Source: Bacteroidales bacterium (GTDB lineage: Bacteria; Bacteroidota; Bacteroidia; Bacteroidales; UBA932). From it: 33,503 bases of DNA. Every line of letters starts with the position of its first letter. Within the stretch, counting starts at the first letter, position 1. The notes below the pieces were generated by a model. That model had not been told where the DNA came from and made no database searches. It saw nothing but the letters and a program-made list of their open reading frames with translations. The position numbers and the translations under genes are program-made. The stretch spans positions 1 through 33,503 of the forward strand of contig JAFUZO010000035.1 of assembly GCA_017476575.1 (NCBI GenBank), written 5' to 3'. Below, one piece after another: positions 1 to 7,259 of the stretch.

Positions 1-1
1 G

Positions 2-9
2 TATCTTTG
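2..9 (+). promoter_or_regulatory. -7 promoter box of the lacI-type gene
   Basis: TATCTTTG matches the Bacteroidetes -7 consensus TAnnTTTG exactly. Any -33 box would lie before the window starts. Only 8 bases separate the box from the ATG at 18. With the usual spacing the transcript would start about 5 bases before the start codon, so the mRNA is nearly leaderless. Confidence 0.6.
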
Positions 10-17
10 CGGGCGGA

Positions 18-1004
18 ATGGTGACGATCACAGACATAGCGCGGGCATTGGGTGTGACGCCCTCCACGGTGTCGCGGGCGCTTTCGGGCAGCCCCCGTGT
101 CAAGGAAGAGACGCGGGCGGCGGTGGAGCGGATGGCCGCCGAGATGGGGTACGAGCGCAATATCGTCGCCTCGAACCTGCGCCGCGGCCGTTCGGATATC
201 GTCGGCATCATCGTGCCGCGCATCCATCGGGAGTTCTTCTCGAACGTCATCGGGGGAGCGGAGTCCCTCCTCAATGAGGCGGGCTTCTCCGTCCTGATCG
301 TCCAGACCCATGAGCGGTTCGAGGACGAGGTGAAGGCGCTCCGGACCCTCAGGAACAACCAGGTGGCCGGTGTGCTGATGTCGCACGCCATCGGTTCGCA
401 GGACGGCCGCCATATCCTCCAGGCGCTGGGGGACCGCCTTCCTCTTGTCCAGTTCGACCGGGTGTTCTCGGACTTGCCGGGCGCCAAGGTTGTGAGCAAC
501 AACTTCCACGGGGCCTACGAGGCGACGCGACATCTGGTCGCCCAAGGTTACCGGCGCATCGGTACCCTCGCCGGTTATATGAATTCCGAAGCCTATGCCG
601 AGCGTTTGGCCGGTTATCGGAAGGCTCTCGAAGACAGTGGCCTGCCTTATGTCCCCGAGGTGGTCTACCTGGACACGATCGTCCGGGAGGCCGGCTTCTC
701 GGCGGGCCTGCGGGCGGTCGCTGCCGGATGTGACGCCCTTTACAGTGCCGGCGACTTCTCGGCGCTGGGTGCCCTGGAGGCAGCCCGCTCCCTCGGTCAT
801 AAGATTCCGGAAGATTTCGGCATCGTCGGCACTGCCAACGAATCCTTCACAGCCCTGATGACTCCGTCCATGAGTTCCCTTGCCTTGAATCCCTACGAGA
901 TGGGCCGGCAGGCTGCCCAGGCCTTCTTGTCGGGCTCTGAGGATGTTATTACGGTCCCGATGGAATTGAAGGTCCGTGCTACGTCGGATCGTCGTGATTT
1001 GTAA
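18..1004 (+). CDS. LacI-family transcriptional regulator
   Basis: This 328-residue protein is a sugar-responsive DNA-binding regulator. Residues 2-25 form the LacI helix-turn-helix (ITDIARALGVTPSTVSRALSG), followed by the hinge helix region (AAEMGYERNIVASNLR). From about residue 60 it has the periplasmic-binding-protein-like effector domain with the family pattern IVGIIVPRI. Length is normal for LacI. It is followed at 97 bases by a KDG kinase and then a KDPG aldolase on the same strand, so I infer that it senses a sugar acid or intermediate of hexuronate breakdown. The effector itself cannot be read from the sequence. The start at 18 is supported by the -7 box just upstream and by the helix-turn-helix beginning at residue 2. 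Confidence 0.93.
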   Translation: MVTITDIARALGVTPSTVSRALSGSPRVKEETRAAVERMAAEMGYERNIVASNLRRGRSDIVGIIVPRIHREFFSNVIGGAESLLNEAGFSVLIVQTHERFEDEVKALRTLRNNQVAGVLMSHAIGSQDGRHILQALGDRLPLVQFDRVFSDLPGAKVVSNNFHGAYEATRHLVAQGYRRIGTLAGYMNSEAYAERLAGYRKALEDSGLPYVPEVVYLDTIVREAGFSAGLRAVAAGCDALYSAGDFSALGALEAARSLGHKIPEDFGIVGTANESFTALMTPSMSSLALNPYEMGRQAAQAFLSGSEDVITVPMELKVRATSDRRDL

Positions 1005-1028
1005 ATGGTTGATCCGTAGTTATTTATG
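998..1028 (+). promoter_or_regulatory. possible promoter for kdgK
   Basis: TTTG (998-1001) is followed after 19 bases by TATTTATG (1021-1028), which matches seven of the eight -7 positions as TAnnTTTG with one change. It overlaps the stop codon of the lacI-type gene and would leave a leader of about 70 bases before kdgK. The match is imperfect, and read-through from the upstream gene is equally possible. Confidence 0.3.
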
Positions 1029-1100
1029 TATTTTCCATCCTTTTTGCAGAGAGGAAATAGGATAAACGATTGAATGTAGATAAAATACAAAACACGCATT

Positions 1101-2138
1101 ATGGCAAAAGTTGTGACTTTCGGCGAGGTGATGCTCAGACTCGCCACTCCTGGCTACCAACGGTTCGGCCAGGCCCGCCAGTTTGACGCCACCTTCGGCG
1201 GGGGAGAGGCCAATGTGGCCGTATCCCTGGCAGGCTACGGCATCCAGACCCAGTTCGTGACGCGGCTCCCGCAGAACGACATCGCGCAGATGTGCATCTC
1301 TGAACTCCGCGGCCTCGGTGTCGGCACCGACGGAATCGTCTACGGTGGCGACCGGGTCGGCATCTACTTCCTCGAGACCGGTGCCGTCGCCCGCGGCTCC
1401 AAGGTCATCTACGACCGGGCGAACTCCGCCATCGCGGAGATCCAGCCGGGCATGGTCGACTGGCGCAAGGTGCTCGAAGGCGCCGACTGGTTCCACTGGA
1501 CCGGCATCACCCCGGCCCTCAGCCAGGGAGCCGCCGATGCGTGTCTGGAGGCGATCCGGGTCGCTAATGAACTGGGGGTCAAGGTGTCCTGCGACCTCAA
1601 CTACCGCAAGAAACTTTGGAAATACGGCAAGTCTGCCTCCGAGGTCATGCCGGCACTCGTCGCAGGTTGCGATCTCATCCTCGGCAACGAGGAGGATGCC
1701 GAGAAGGAATTCGGAATCAAGCCCGAAGGGTTCGATGCCGAGAAGACGGGCGGCGAAATCGACCAGACCCGCTTCGAGAGTGTCTGCCGACAGCTCATGG
1801 CGAAGTTCCCGAAGTGCAAGAAGGTCGCTGTGACCCTGCGCGGTTCCATCAACGCCAACCACAACACCTGGGGCGGCATCCTCTACGACGGATCGGCCCT
1901 CTGGCAGTCCCGCCGGTATGATATCACCCATATTGTCGACCGGGTCGGCGGCGGCGACTCCTTCATGGGCGGCCTCCTGTACGGCCTCCTCACCTACGGC
2001 ACCGACCAGCAGGCCATCGAGTTCGCAGCTGCGGCCTCCGCCCTCAAGCACACCATCCTCGGCGACTACAACCGCGTCTCTGTCGCCGAAGTCGAAGCCC
2101 TCATGGCCGGTGGCGGTTCCGGCCGCGTCTCCCGATAA
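1101..2138 (+). CDS. kdgK: 2-keto-3-deoxygluconate kinase (PfkB family)
   Basis: This is a 345-residue ribokinase/PfkB-family carbohydrate kinase. The N-terminal signature is GGGEANVAVSLAGYG, and the C-terminal signature DRVGGGDSFMGGLLYGLL carries the catalytic base Asp286 in the GGGDS anion hole. The start MAKVVTFGEVMLRLA is typical of KDG kinases. It would phosphorylate 2-keto-3-deoxygluconate at C6 in the cytoplasm with ATP, giving KDPG for the aldolase encoded next. The PfkB assignment is seen directly. KDG as substrate is inferred from the adjoining eda and from the uxuA/uxaC operon. A fructokinase-like substrate is the main alternative. Confidence 0.88.
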   Translation: MAKVVTFGEVMLRLATPGYQRFGQARQFDATFGGGEANVAVSLAGYGIQTQFVTRLPQNDIAQMCISELRGLGVGTDGIVYGGDRVGIYFLETGAVARGSKVIYDRANSAIAEIQPGMVDWRKVLEGADWFHWTGITPALSQGAADACLEAIRVANELGVKVSCDLNYRKKLWKYGKSASEVMPALVAGCDLILGNEEDAEKEFGIKPEGFDAEKTGGEIDQTRFESVCRQLMAKFPKCKKVAVTLRGSINANHNTWGGILYDGSALWQSRRYDITHIVDRVGGGDSFMGGLLYGLLTYGTDQQAIEFAAAASALKHTILGDYNRVSVAEVEALMAGGGSGRVSR

Positions 2139-2142
2139 CCGG

Positions 2143-2192
2143 CCACTTTGACACGTAGGTGTTCCTGTAGGACCGGTTTGTTGTCAAAGTGG
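2143..2192. terminator. 10-bp inverted repeat after kdgK (terminator or operator)
   Basis: CCACTTTGAC (2143-2152) and GTCAAAGTGG (2183-2192) are perfect complements around a 30-base loop, starting four bases after the kdgK stop. No T-tract follows on the plus strand. A further copy of the right arm core, TTGTCAAAGT, occurs at 2264-2273 just before eda. The element could stop or attenuate transcription after kdgK, or bind a regulator. Confidence 0.4.
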
Positions 2193-2263
2193 AGGCAGAA
2201 GCGGTTCAAAAGCCAGGTTTTCCTTCCACATCGACAAATATAATGGTCTGCAAGCCCGTTTTC

Positions 2264-2273
2264 TTGTCAAAGT
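2264..2273. repeat. third copy of the TTGTCAAAGT motif before eda
   Basis: TTGTCAAAGT at 2264-2273 repeats 2181-2190 exactly and is the near complement of 2145-2154 (9 of 10). It lies 20 bases before the eda start codon. I see no consensus Bacteroidetes promoter for eda in the 155-base gap, so this repeated motif is the only notable signal there. Confidence 0.35.
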
Positions 2274-2293
2274 AGCACAACTTCCTGAATCCA

Positions 2294-2959
2294 ATGGCAA
2301 AGTTCAAGAAAATCGATACCCTCGGTATCATCCGCAGCACCGGCATCGTCCCGGTGTTCTATAACGCCGATGTCGAACTGGCGAAACAGGTCGTGAAAGC
2401 CTGTTACGACGGCGGCATCCGTGCCTTCGAGTTCACCAACCGGGGCGACGGTGCCCACCGGGTGTTCGAGACCCTTGTCGGCTATGTCCGGGCGGAATGT
2501 CCCGAGATGGCCTTCGGTGCCGGTACCATCCTGGATGCCCCGACGGCTGCCCTGTACATCCAGATGGGCGCCGACTTCATCGTCTCGCCCTGCATGGTCG
2601 AGGAGGTCGTCACCCTCTGCAACCGCCGGGGTGTCCCGTACAGCCCGGGTTGCGGCACGGTCACCGAAATCGTCCGTGCCCAGGAACTCGGCTGCGACCT
2701 CGTGAAGGTGTTCCCGGCCGGCACGGTCGGCGGCCCGGCCTTCGTCAAGAACATCCTTGCCCCGCTGCCGTGGGCCATGATCATGTGCACCGGCGCCGTC
2801 GAGCCGACCGAGGAGAACCTGAGCGCTTGGGCGAGGTCCGGCGTCACTGCCGTCGGCATGGGCTCGAAACTCTTTCCGAAGGAGGTCGTGAAGGCCGGCG
2901 ACTGGGCTGCCATCTCCGCCCTCTGCGCGAAGTCCCTCGCCTGGTTCGCCGCCCGGTAG
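2294..2959 (+). CDS. eda: 2-keto-3-deoxy-6-phosphogluconate (KDPG) aldolase
   Basis: This 221-residue class I aldolase cleaves KDPG into pyruvate and glyceraldehyde-3-phosphate, the last step of the uronate branch feeding the Entner-Doudoroff route. It has the KDPG/KHG aldolase TIM-barrel motifs: GIVPVFYNAD near the N-terminus, AFEFTNRG with the conserved glutamate, the GAGTI strand, SPGCGTVTEI, and DLVKVFPAG with the Schiff-base lysine at residue 138. Length is close to the E. coli enzyme. It follows kdgK, whose product is its substrate. It ends 42 bases before the convergent iclR-type gene. Related enzymes also act on 4-hydroxy-2-oxoglutarate, but the context favours KDPG. Confidence 0.93.
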   Translation: MAKFKKIDTLGIIRSTGIVPVFYNADVELAKQVVKACYDGGIRAFEFTNRGDGAHRVFETLVGYVRAECPEMAFGAGTILDAPTAALYIQMGADFIVSPCMVEEVVTLCNRRGVPYSPGCGTVTEIVRAQELGCDLVKVFPAGTVGGPAFVKNILAPLPWAMIMCTGAVEPTEENLSAWARSGVTAVGMGSKLFPKEVVKAGDWAAISALCAKSLAWFAAR

Positions 2960-3001
2960 GCCGTCACCTGCTGTCGACTTGCGGATCTGCCTTCCGGTCC
3001 A

Positions 3002-3757
3002 TCAACCGAAGGGCAGGTCCGTAAACTGTTGCGTCCCGGTGATGGCGCGGGCGCAGTCGCGCAGTTTCCCGGCCAGGGCGGCGCCGTCGGACCGGTCGTA
3101 GCGGATGCCGGGCAGGTAGATGCCGACCGAGGCGGCCACGCGGCCCTTGATTTCGATGGGAACGGCGATGCTGACCACGTCGTTGGCGTTGCGGGAGAAG
3201 GCGATGCCCTCCGTGCGGATGCGCTCCAGTTCGGCCTCGAGGGCGGCGCGGGTGGTGGCTTCCGGCCATTCCCGTCCGTCGGGGAGGCCGACCTGCGCGA
3301 TGAGGCGGTCGAGGGCCTGGGCGTCGTAGGAGGCGATGATCATCCGGCCCGTGGTGGCCTTGTAGACCGGTTGCTCGAGCCGGGCGCGGACCTGGAGTTC
3401 GTGGGTGCAGTGGGACTCGTAGACCCGGTAGCGCTGACAGTCCCGCACGACCGCGAGCAGGACGGTCTCGTTGATGTCGGCGCAGAGGGAGTCGATGGGG
3501 ATGCGGCAGGCGTCGGCCAGCAGGTCGAAGTAGGCATCCTGGTCGGACAGGATGAGGGGCATGATGCCGAGCCGGTAGCCCCGCTTGGGGCCGAGATGCT
3601 GGATGTAGCCGCGCTGGACGAGGGTCTTGATGATGTTGGCGCAGGTGGCGTTGTTGAGGCCGGTCTTGCCGGCAATCTGGCCGAGGGTCCGTTCCCCGTC
3701 CCGGTCTCGGGAGAGGTATTCGAGGATGTCGAGGGCGCGGTTGATGACCTGGATCAT
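3002..3757 (-). CDS. IclR-family transcriptional regulator (probable uronate regulator)
   Basis: This is a 251-residue IclR-type regulator. The N-terminal winged helix-turn-helix (about residues 1-65: INRALDILEYL, TLGQIAGKTGLNNATCANIIKTLVQRGYI) is followed by the IclR effector-binding domain (about 80-245), with the family pattern VGIYLPG near the end. It is transcribed away from the uxuA operon, and a symmetric operator candidate lies between the two promoters. I infer that it controls the operon and itself. A KDG- or uronate-type effector is plausible by analogy with KdgR, an IclR member, but is not shown. The start is supported by a good minus-strand promoter 17-20 bases upstream. Confidence 0.9.
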   Translation of the reverse strand: MIQVINRALDILEYLSRDRDGERTLGQIAGKTGLNNATCANIIKTLVQRGYIQHLGPKRGYRLGIMPLILSDQDAYFDLLADACRIPIDSLCADINETVLLAVVRDCQRYRVYESHCTHELQVRARLEQPVYKATTGRMIIASYDAQALDRLIAQVGLPDGREWPEATTRAALEAELERIRTEGIAFSRNANDVVSIAVPIEIKGRVAASVGIYLPGIRYDRSDGAALAGKLRDCARAITGTQQFTDLPFG

Positions 3758-3777
3758 GGAGCGTATCTTTTACATTG

Positions 3778-3809
3778 TAAAATTATAAAGAAAAATCCGG
3801 ACGACCAAA
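3778..3809 (-). promoter_or_regulatory. promoter of the iclR-type gene
   Basis: Read on the minus strand, TTTG (3809-3806), 20 bases, then TAATTTTA (3785-3778), which is one mismatch from TAnnTTTG. It predicts a transcript start near 3774 and a leader of about 17 bases to the ATG at 3757. Confidence 0.6.
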
Positions 3810-3820
3810 TAAATTTATAA

Positions 3821-3850
3821 ATATCTGATAATTAAAAATATATCAGATAT
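3821..3850. promoter_or_regulatory. paired palindromic operator candidate between iclR and uxuA
   Basis: Two 11-base near-palindromes lie at 3821-3831 (ATATCTGATAA) and 3840-3850 (ATATCAGATAT), centred 19 bases apart. As a whole, ATATCTGATA and TATCAGATAT form a perfect 10-bp inverted repeat around a 10-base spacer. It lies 11 bases from the -33 box of the iclR promoter and 12 bases from the -33 box of the uxuA promoter. The likely ligand is the IclR-type protein encoded next to it. Centring upstream of both -33 boxes would suit an activator, or a repressor that also bends DNA. Confidence 0.65.
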
Positions 3851-3862
3851 CTTCCCGACAAG

Positions 3863-3894
3863 TTTGGAAAACGGGATTTTTGTTATTAATTTTG
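3863..3894 (+). promoter_or_regulatory. promoter of the uxuA operon
   Basis: TTTG (3863-3866), 20 bases, then TAATTTTG (3887-3894): an exact match to the Bacteroidetes consensus with ideal spacing. The predicted start is near 3898, with a leader of about 22 bases to the ATG at 3920. Confidence 0.75.
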
Positions 3895-3919
3895 TTTATA
3901 GAAACGAACGACATCGACC

Positions 3920-4882
3920 ATGCAGTTGAGCCACCTCTTCTTCTCCGATATCCCGGACGTGCGCTGGGAACTGTGCGCCCAGATGGGAATCCGCCATGCC
4001 TTCGCGAAACTCGCGCCGGAACTGACCGGCCGGCCCGACATCTCCGACCTGGAGACCTTCCGGTGCGCCCGGCAGCGTTTCGCCGACGCCGGGTTCGACC
4101 TCGTCGGCCTGGAGGGCGACCAGATGGACATGCACCGCATCAAACTCGGGCTGCCCGGCCGCGAGGCCGATGCGGAACGCTACCGCCGGATGCTCCGGAA
4201 CATGGGCGAACTGGGCGTGAAGACCCTCTGCTACAACTTCATGCCGACCGGATGGTTCCGCACGGCGACGGACATCCGCGAGCGCGGCGGCGCCCGGGTG
4301 ACCGGCTTCAGCGCAGCGGCGGCCCGCCGCCTGCCCGACGTGGGCGACGTGACGGCCTCGCAGATGTGGGACAACTACGCCTGGTTCCTGGAGGCGGTGC
4401 TGCCGACGGCCGAGGAGGCCGGCGTCCGCCTGGCGCTTCACCCCGACGACCCACCCGTGCCGGTGCTCCAGGGCATCGCCCGCATCTTCATCGACCCGGA
4501 CGGCATCCGGCGGGCCCTCGCCCTGTCGGACAGCCCCTCGCACGGGTTGACCTTCTGCCAGGGGACCTATACGACCATGGGCGCCGACGTCCCGGCTCTC
4601 GTGCGGGAATGGAAGGACCGCCTCTTCTTCGTCCACCTGCGCGACGTGCGGGGGACGGCGGAAGATTTCCACGAGACCTTCCACGACGACGGGCCGACCG
4701 ACATGGCCGCGATGCTCCGCCTGTACCGGGAGGTTGGCTTCGACGGCCCCCTCCGCTCCGACCACGTGCCGACGATGGCGGGGGAGGACAACGCCTCGCC
4801 CAGTTACGGGATGGCCGGCACTCTGTTCGGCGTCGGCTATATCAAAGGACTCATGGACGCACTTGAAATCCCCAGGCGATGA
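3920..4882 (+). CDS. uxuA: D-mannonate dehydratase
   Basis: This 320-residue cytoplasmic enzyme of the UxuA type dehydrates D-mannonate to 2-keto-3-deoxygluconate, the substrate of KdgK. The family motifs appear in order: LEGDQMDM (about 64-71), LHPDDPP (173-179), FCQGT with Cys213, FFVHLRDV (237-243), HETFHDDG (251-258), RSDHVP (279-284) and a final GYIKGLMDAL. The His/Cys/Asp metal and active-site positions look intact. It is shorter than the E. coli enzyme, which is close to 390 residues. RSDH replaces the usual RPDH. It is the first gene of the operon, and its stop overlaps the symporter start by four bases (ATGA). Confidence 0.92.
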   Translation: MQLSHLFFSDIPDVRWELCAQMGIRHAFAKLAPELTGRPDISDLETFRCARQRFADAGFDLVGLEGDQMDMHRIKLGLPGREADAERYRRMLRNMGELGVKTLCYNFMPTGWFRTATDIRERGGARVTGFSAAAARRLPDVGDVTASQMWDNYAWFLEAVLPTAEEAGVRLALHPDDPPVPVLQGIARIFIDPDGIRRALALSDSPSHGLTFCQGTYTTMGADVPALVREWKDRLFFVHLRDVRGTAEDFHETFHDDGPTDMAAMLRLYREVGFDGPLRSDHVPTMAGEDNASPSYGMAGTLFGVGYIKGLMDALEIPRR

Positions 4883-6537
4883 TGCAACTCCAATCCCTCG
4901 ACTATATCTCGATCGCCGTCTACATCACGATGATGGCCGTCATCGGCCTCTCGTTCGGCTGGTTCATCAAGGACAGCGGCTCCTACTTCAAGGGCGGCGG
5001 CACCATCCCGTGGCTCATGGCCACCATCACCAACTTCATGGGCCTGTTCTCGACCTTCGTCTTCGTCGCGTACGCGGGCATCGCCTACCAGTGGGGCGTC
5101 GTGTCCATCACCGTGTTCTGGACGACGGTGCCGGCCTGCATCATCGGCGGCGTCTGGCTCGGACGGCGCTGGCGGCGGACCGGCTGCACCACCCCGATGG
5201 AGTTTCTGGAGACCCGCTACAACCTGCCGGTCCGCCAGACGATGACCTGGGTCGGCCTCGTGCTCCGCGTGCTGGACAACATGGTCCGCCTGTATGCCAT
5301 CGGCGTCTTCATCGCCGTGGTCACCCCGCTCCCGCTGGAGTGGGCCATCGTCGTCTCGGGCGTCATCGTGACCGTGTTCAACATCATCGGCGGCATCTGG
5401 ACCGTGACCATCATGAGCACGGTCCAGTTCGTCATCCTCATCCTGGTCACGGCCGTCCTGGTCCCGCTCTCGCTCGCGGAGGCGGGCGGCCTCGGGGGCA
5501 TCGCGGAGCGGATGCCGGACCACCTGGACTTCCTGAACGGTCCCAAGGGCAACCTCTTCTGGCTGGGTGTGTACGCCTTCATGACCCTGGTCAAGTACAA
5601 CGAGAATTGGACCTTCATCCAGAAGTTCTACTGCGTCCGCGACGAGGGGGCCGCCGTCAAGGTGGGCGTCGTCACCGGGCTCCTGTTCCTCGTCTTCACG
5701 CCGGTCTTCCTCCTGCCCGCCGTGGCCTCGCCCCTCATCGTCCCGGGGCTGGAGGACCCCGAGATGGCCTACGTGTCCGTCTCCATCCGTCTCCTGCCGG
5801 CCGGCATCATGGGCATCCTGTTCTCGTCCATGTTCGCCGCCACCATGTCCTCCCTTAATTCCGAGTACAACGTGATGGCCGGCGTCCTCACCCATGACAT
5901 CTACCGGCGCCTCTTCCATCCGGATGCCTCGGAGCGGCGCTTGCTCGCGGTCGCCCGCATCAGCACGGTGCTGGTCGGGGCGGTCATGGTCGGGGGTGCC
6001 ATCCTGATCCGGAACTTCGGCGGCGCCTTCGAGGCCAACAAACTGTTCTCCGGCATCCTGGCCATCCCGCTCGGCATCCCGCTCCTGCTGGGGCTGGTGG
6101 TCCGCCGTCCGGACAGCCGGTCGGCCGTGGCGACCCTGGTGACCGGCGTCCTGGCCGGGGTCGTCCTGAACCTGGTCCCGGCCGTCTCCTGGGAATGGGC
6201 GACCCTCATCGAGTCGGCCCTGTGCCTGGCCGTCTACTTCTGTCCGCCCCGGCGTCCGCGTGCAGAGGCCAAGGAGGCGGAACTCGACGGCTTCTTCCGG
6301 CGGCTCGGGGCGCCCATCGCCGAGGCCGACAAGCCGGTCATCGCCCCGGCCTACACCCGGGCCATCGTGTACCTGTTCGCCTTCTCCTTGGCGACGGCGG
6401 GGGTGCTCTTCATCGTCATGAGCCTCCCGGCCATCCGGGCCGCCGGCGGACTCTTCAGCTGCATCGCGGGGGGCGTCTGCCTCCTCGGCGCGGCGGCCCT
6501 CTTGATGATTTATCAACTCCATTATAAGCATGTCTGA
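4879..6537 (+). CDS. sodium:solute symporter (SSS family), probable hexuronate importer
   Basis: This 552-residue inner-membrane protein has a run of about 13 hydrophobic segments. It starts DYISIAVYITMMAVIGLSFGWFIK, split here as the first helix plus a short loop with KGGGTIPW, the SSS signature after TM1. Later segments include NIIGGIWTVTIMSTVQF and the SSMFAATMSSLNSEYNVMAGVL stretch typical of the family's substrate/sodium region. Its place between mannonate dehydratase and uronate isomerase genes suggests uptake of glucuronate or a related hexuronate with sodium; the substrate is inference. It overlaps uxuA by four bases and the rraA-like gene by eight, so translation is probably coupled. 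Confidence 0.88.
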   Translation: MMQLQSLDYISIAVYITMMAVIGLSFGWFIKDSGSYFKGGGTIPWLMATITNFMGLFSTFVFVAYAGIAYQWGVVSITVFWTTVPACIIGGVWLGRRWRRTGCTTPMEFLETRYNLPVRQTMTWVGLVLRVLDNMVRLYAIGVFIAVVTPLPLEWAIVVSGVIVTVFNIIGGIWTVTIMSTVQFVILILVTAVLVPLSLAEAGGLGGIAERMPDHLDFLNGPKGNLFWLGVYAFMTLVKYNENWTFIQKFYCVRDEGAAVKVGVVTGLLFLVFTPVFLLPAVASPLIVPGLEDPEMAYVSVSIRLLPAGIMGILFSSMFAATMSSLNSEYNVMAGVLTHDIYRRLFHPDASERRLLAVARISTVLVGAVMVGGAILIRNFGGAFEANKLFSGILAIPLGIPLLLGLVVRRPDSRSAVATLVTGVLAGVVLNLVPAVSWEWATLIESALCLAVYFCPPRRPRAEAKEAELDGFFRRLGAPIAEADKPVIAPAYTRAIVYLFAFSLATAGVLFIVMSLPAIRAAGGLFSCIAGGVCLLGAAALLMIYQLHYKHV

Positions 6538-7255
6538 CAAGAATTTGATGAGATTGGAGCGTCTGACCGAGATGCTCGACAAGGTGGACCAGAGTCCCTT
6601 CCCGATTCCCGAGGAGGAACTGTGCGCCCGGTATGAGGCCCTCTACACCGGGGCCGTGAACGATGTGCTGCGCGAACTGACCCTGCTGGACCAGGCCCTC
6701 CCGAGCACCATCATGCCGCTCGGGATGGAGATGTGCAAGGCCGGTATCGCCTACACCATCCGTTCCAACCCCGACCCGACGGTCGGCGGCGAGATGGACG
6801 TGCGGGCGCAGATGCTCGACGCGATGCCGGTCCACTGCTGCGTCGTCTGGGATGCCGGCGCGGAGACGGAAGCCTCGCACTGGGGCGAGATCATGACCGC
6901 TTCGGCCATCGCCCGCGGCGCCCGGATGGCGGTCGTCAACGGCGGCATCCGCGACACCCGCAAGGTCCTGGAGCAGGGGTTCCCCGTGTTCTACCGCTAC
7001 CGGACCTCGAACGGCTCCCTCGGCCGCACGAAGATCACCGGCTACAACATCCCCCTGCGCATCGGCAAGACCTACATCAAGCCGGGCGACGTGGTCTTCG
7101 GCGACATCGACGGGGTGCTCGTCATTCCCCGGGCCGTGGCCTACGAGGTGCTCCTGCGGGCCGAGGAGATCAAGGCCAACGAAAAGGAGATGAAGGAACG
7201 GGTCCATGTCGGCTTCTCGGCCGTGAAGATGGTCGAGGACGGCGGTTATTTCTAG
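6530..7255 (+). CDS. RraA/HMG-aldolase-family protein
   Basis: This is a 241-residue member of the family containing RraA (RNase E inhibitor) and 4-hydroxy-4-methyl-2-oxoglutarate (HMG) aldolases. Hallmarks are a GAVNDVL-like N-terminal motif, SHWGEIMTASAIARGARMAVVNGGIRD and KPGDVVFGDIDGVLVIP. The GGIRD Arg-Asp pair and the upstream Gly-Glu (WGE), which bind pyruvate and the metal in HMG aldolases, are both present. This favours a catalytic aldolase or decarboxylase over a pure RNA-decay regulator. It lies inside the hexuronate operon, where the standard pathway needs no such enzyme. It might act on a keto-acid side product, but the substrate is unknown. It ends four bases before uxaC. Confidence 0.8.
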   Translation: MSDKNLMRLERLTEMLDKVDQSPFPIPEEELCARYEALYTGAVNDVLRELTLLDQALPSTIMPLGMEMCKAGIAYTIRSNPDPTVGGEMDVRAQMLDAMPVHCCVVWDAGAETEASHWGEIMTASAIARGARMAVVNGGIRDTRKVLEQGFPVFYRYRTSNGSLGRTKITGYNIPLRIGKTYIKPGDVVFGDIDGVLVIPRAVAYEVLLRAEEIKANEKEMKERVHVGFSAVKMVEDGGYF

Positions 7256-7259
7256 GCCT

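Noticed and set aside
4837..6582. 581-codon open frame on the minus strand opposite the symporter gene
   Set aside because: It is low-complexity, rich in Asp, Gly, Glu, Arg and His, and mirrors a well-supported membrane protein. GC-rich third positions explain the long antisense frame.
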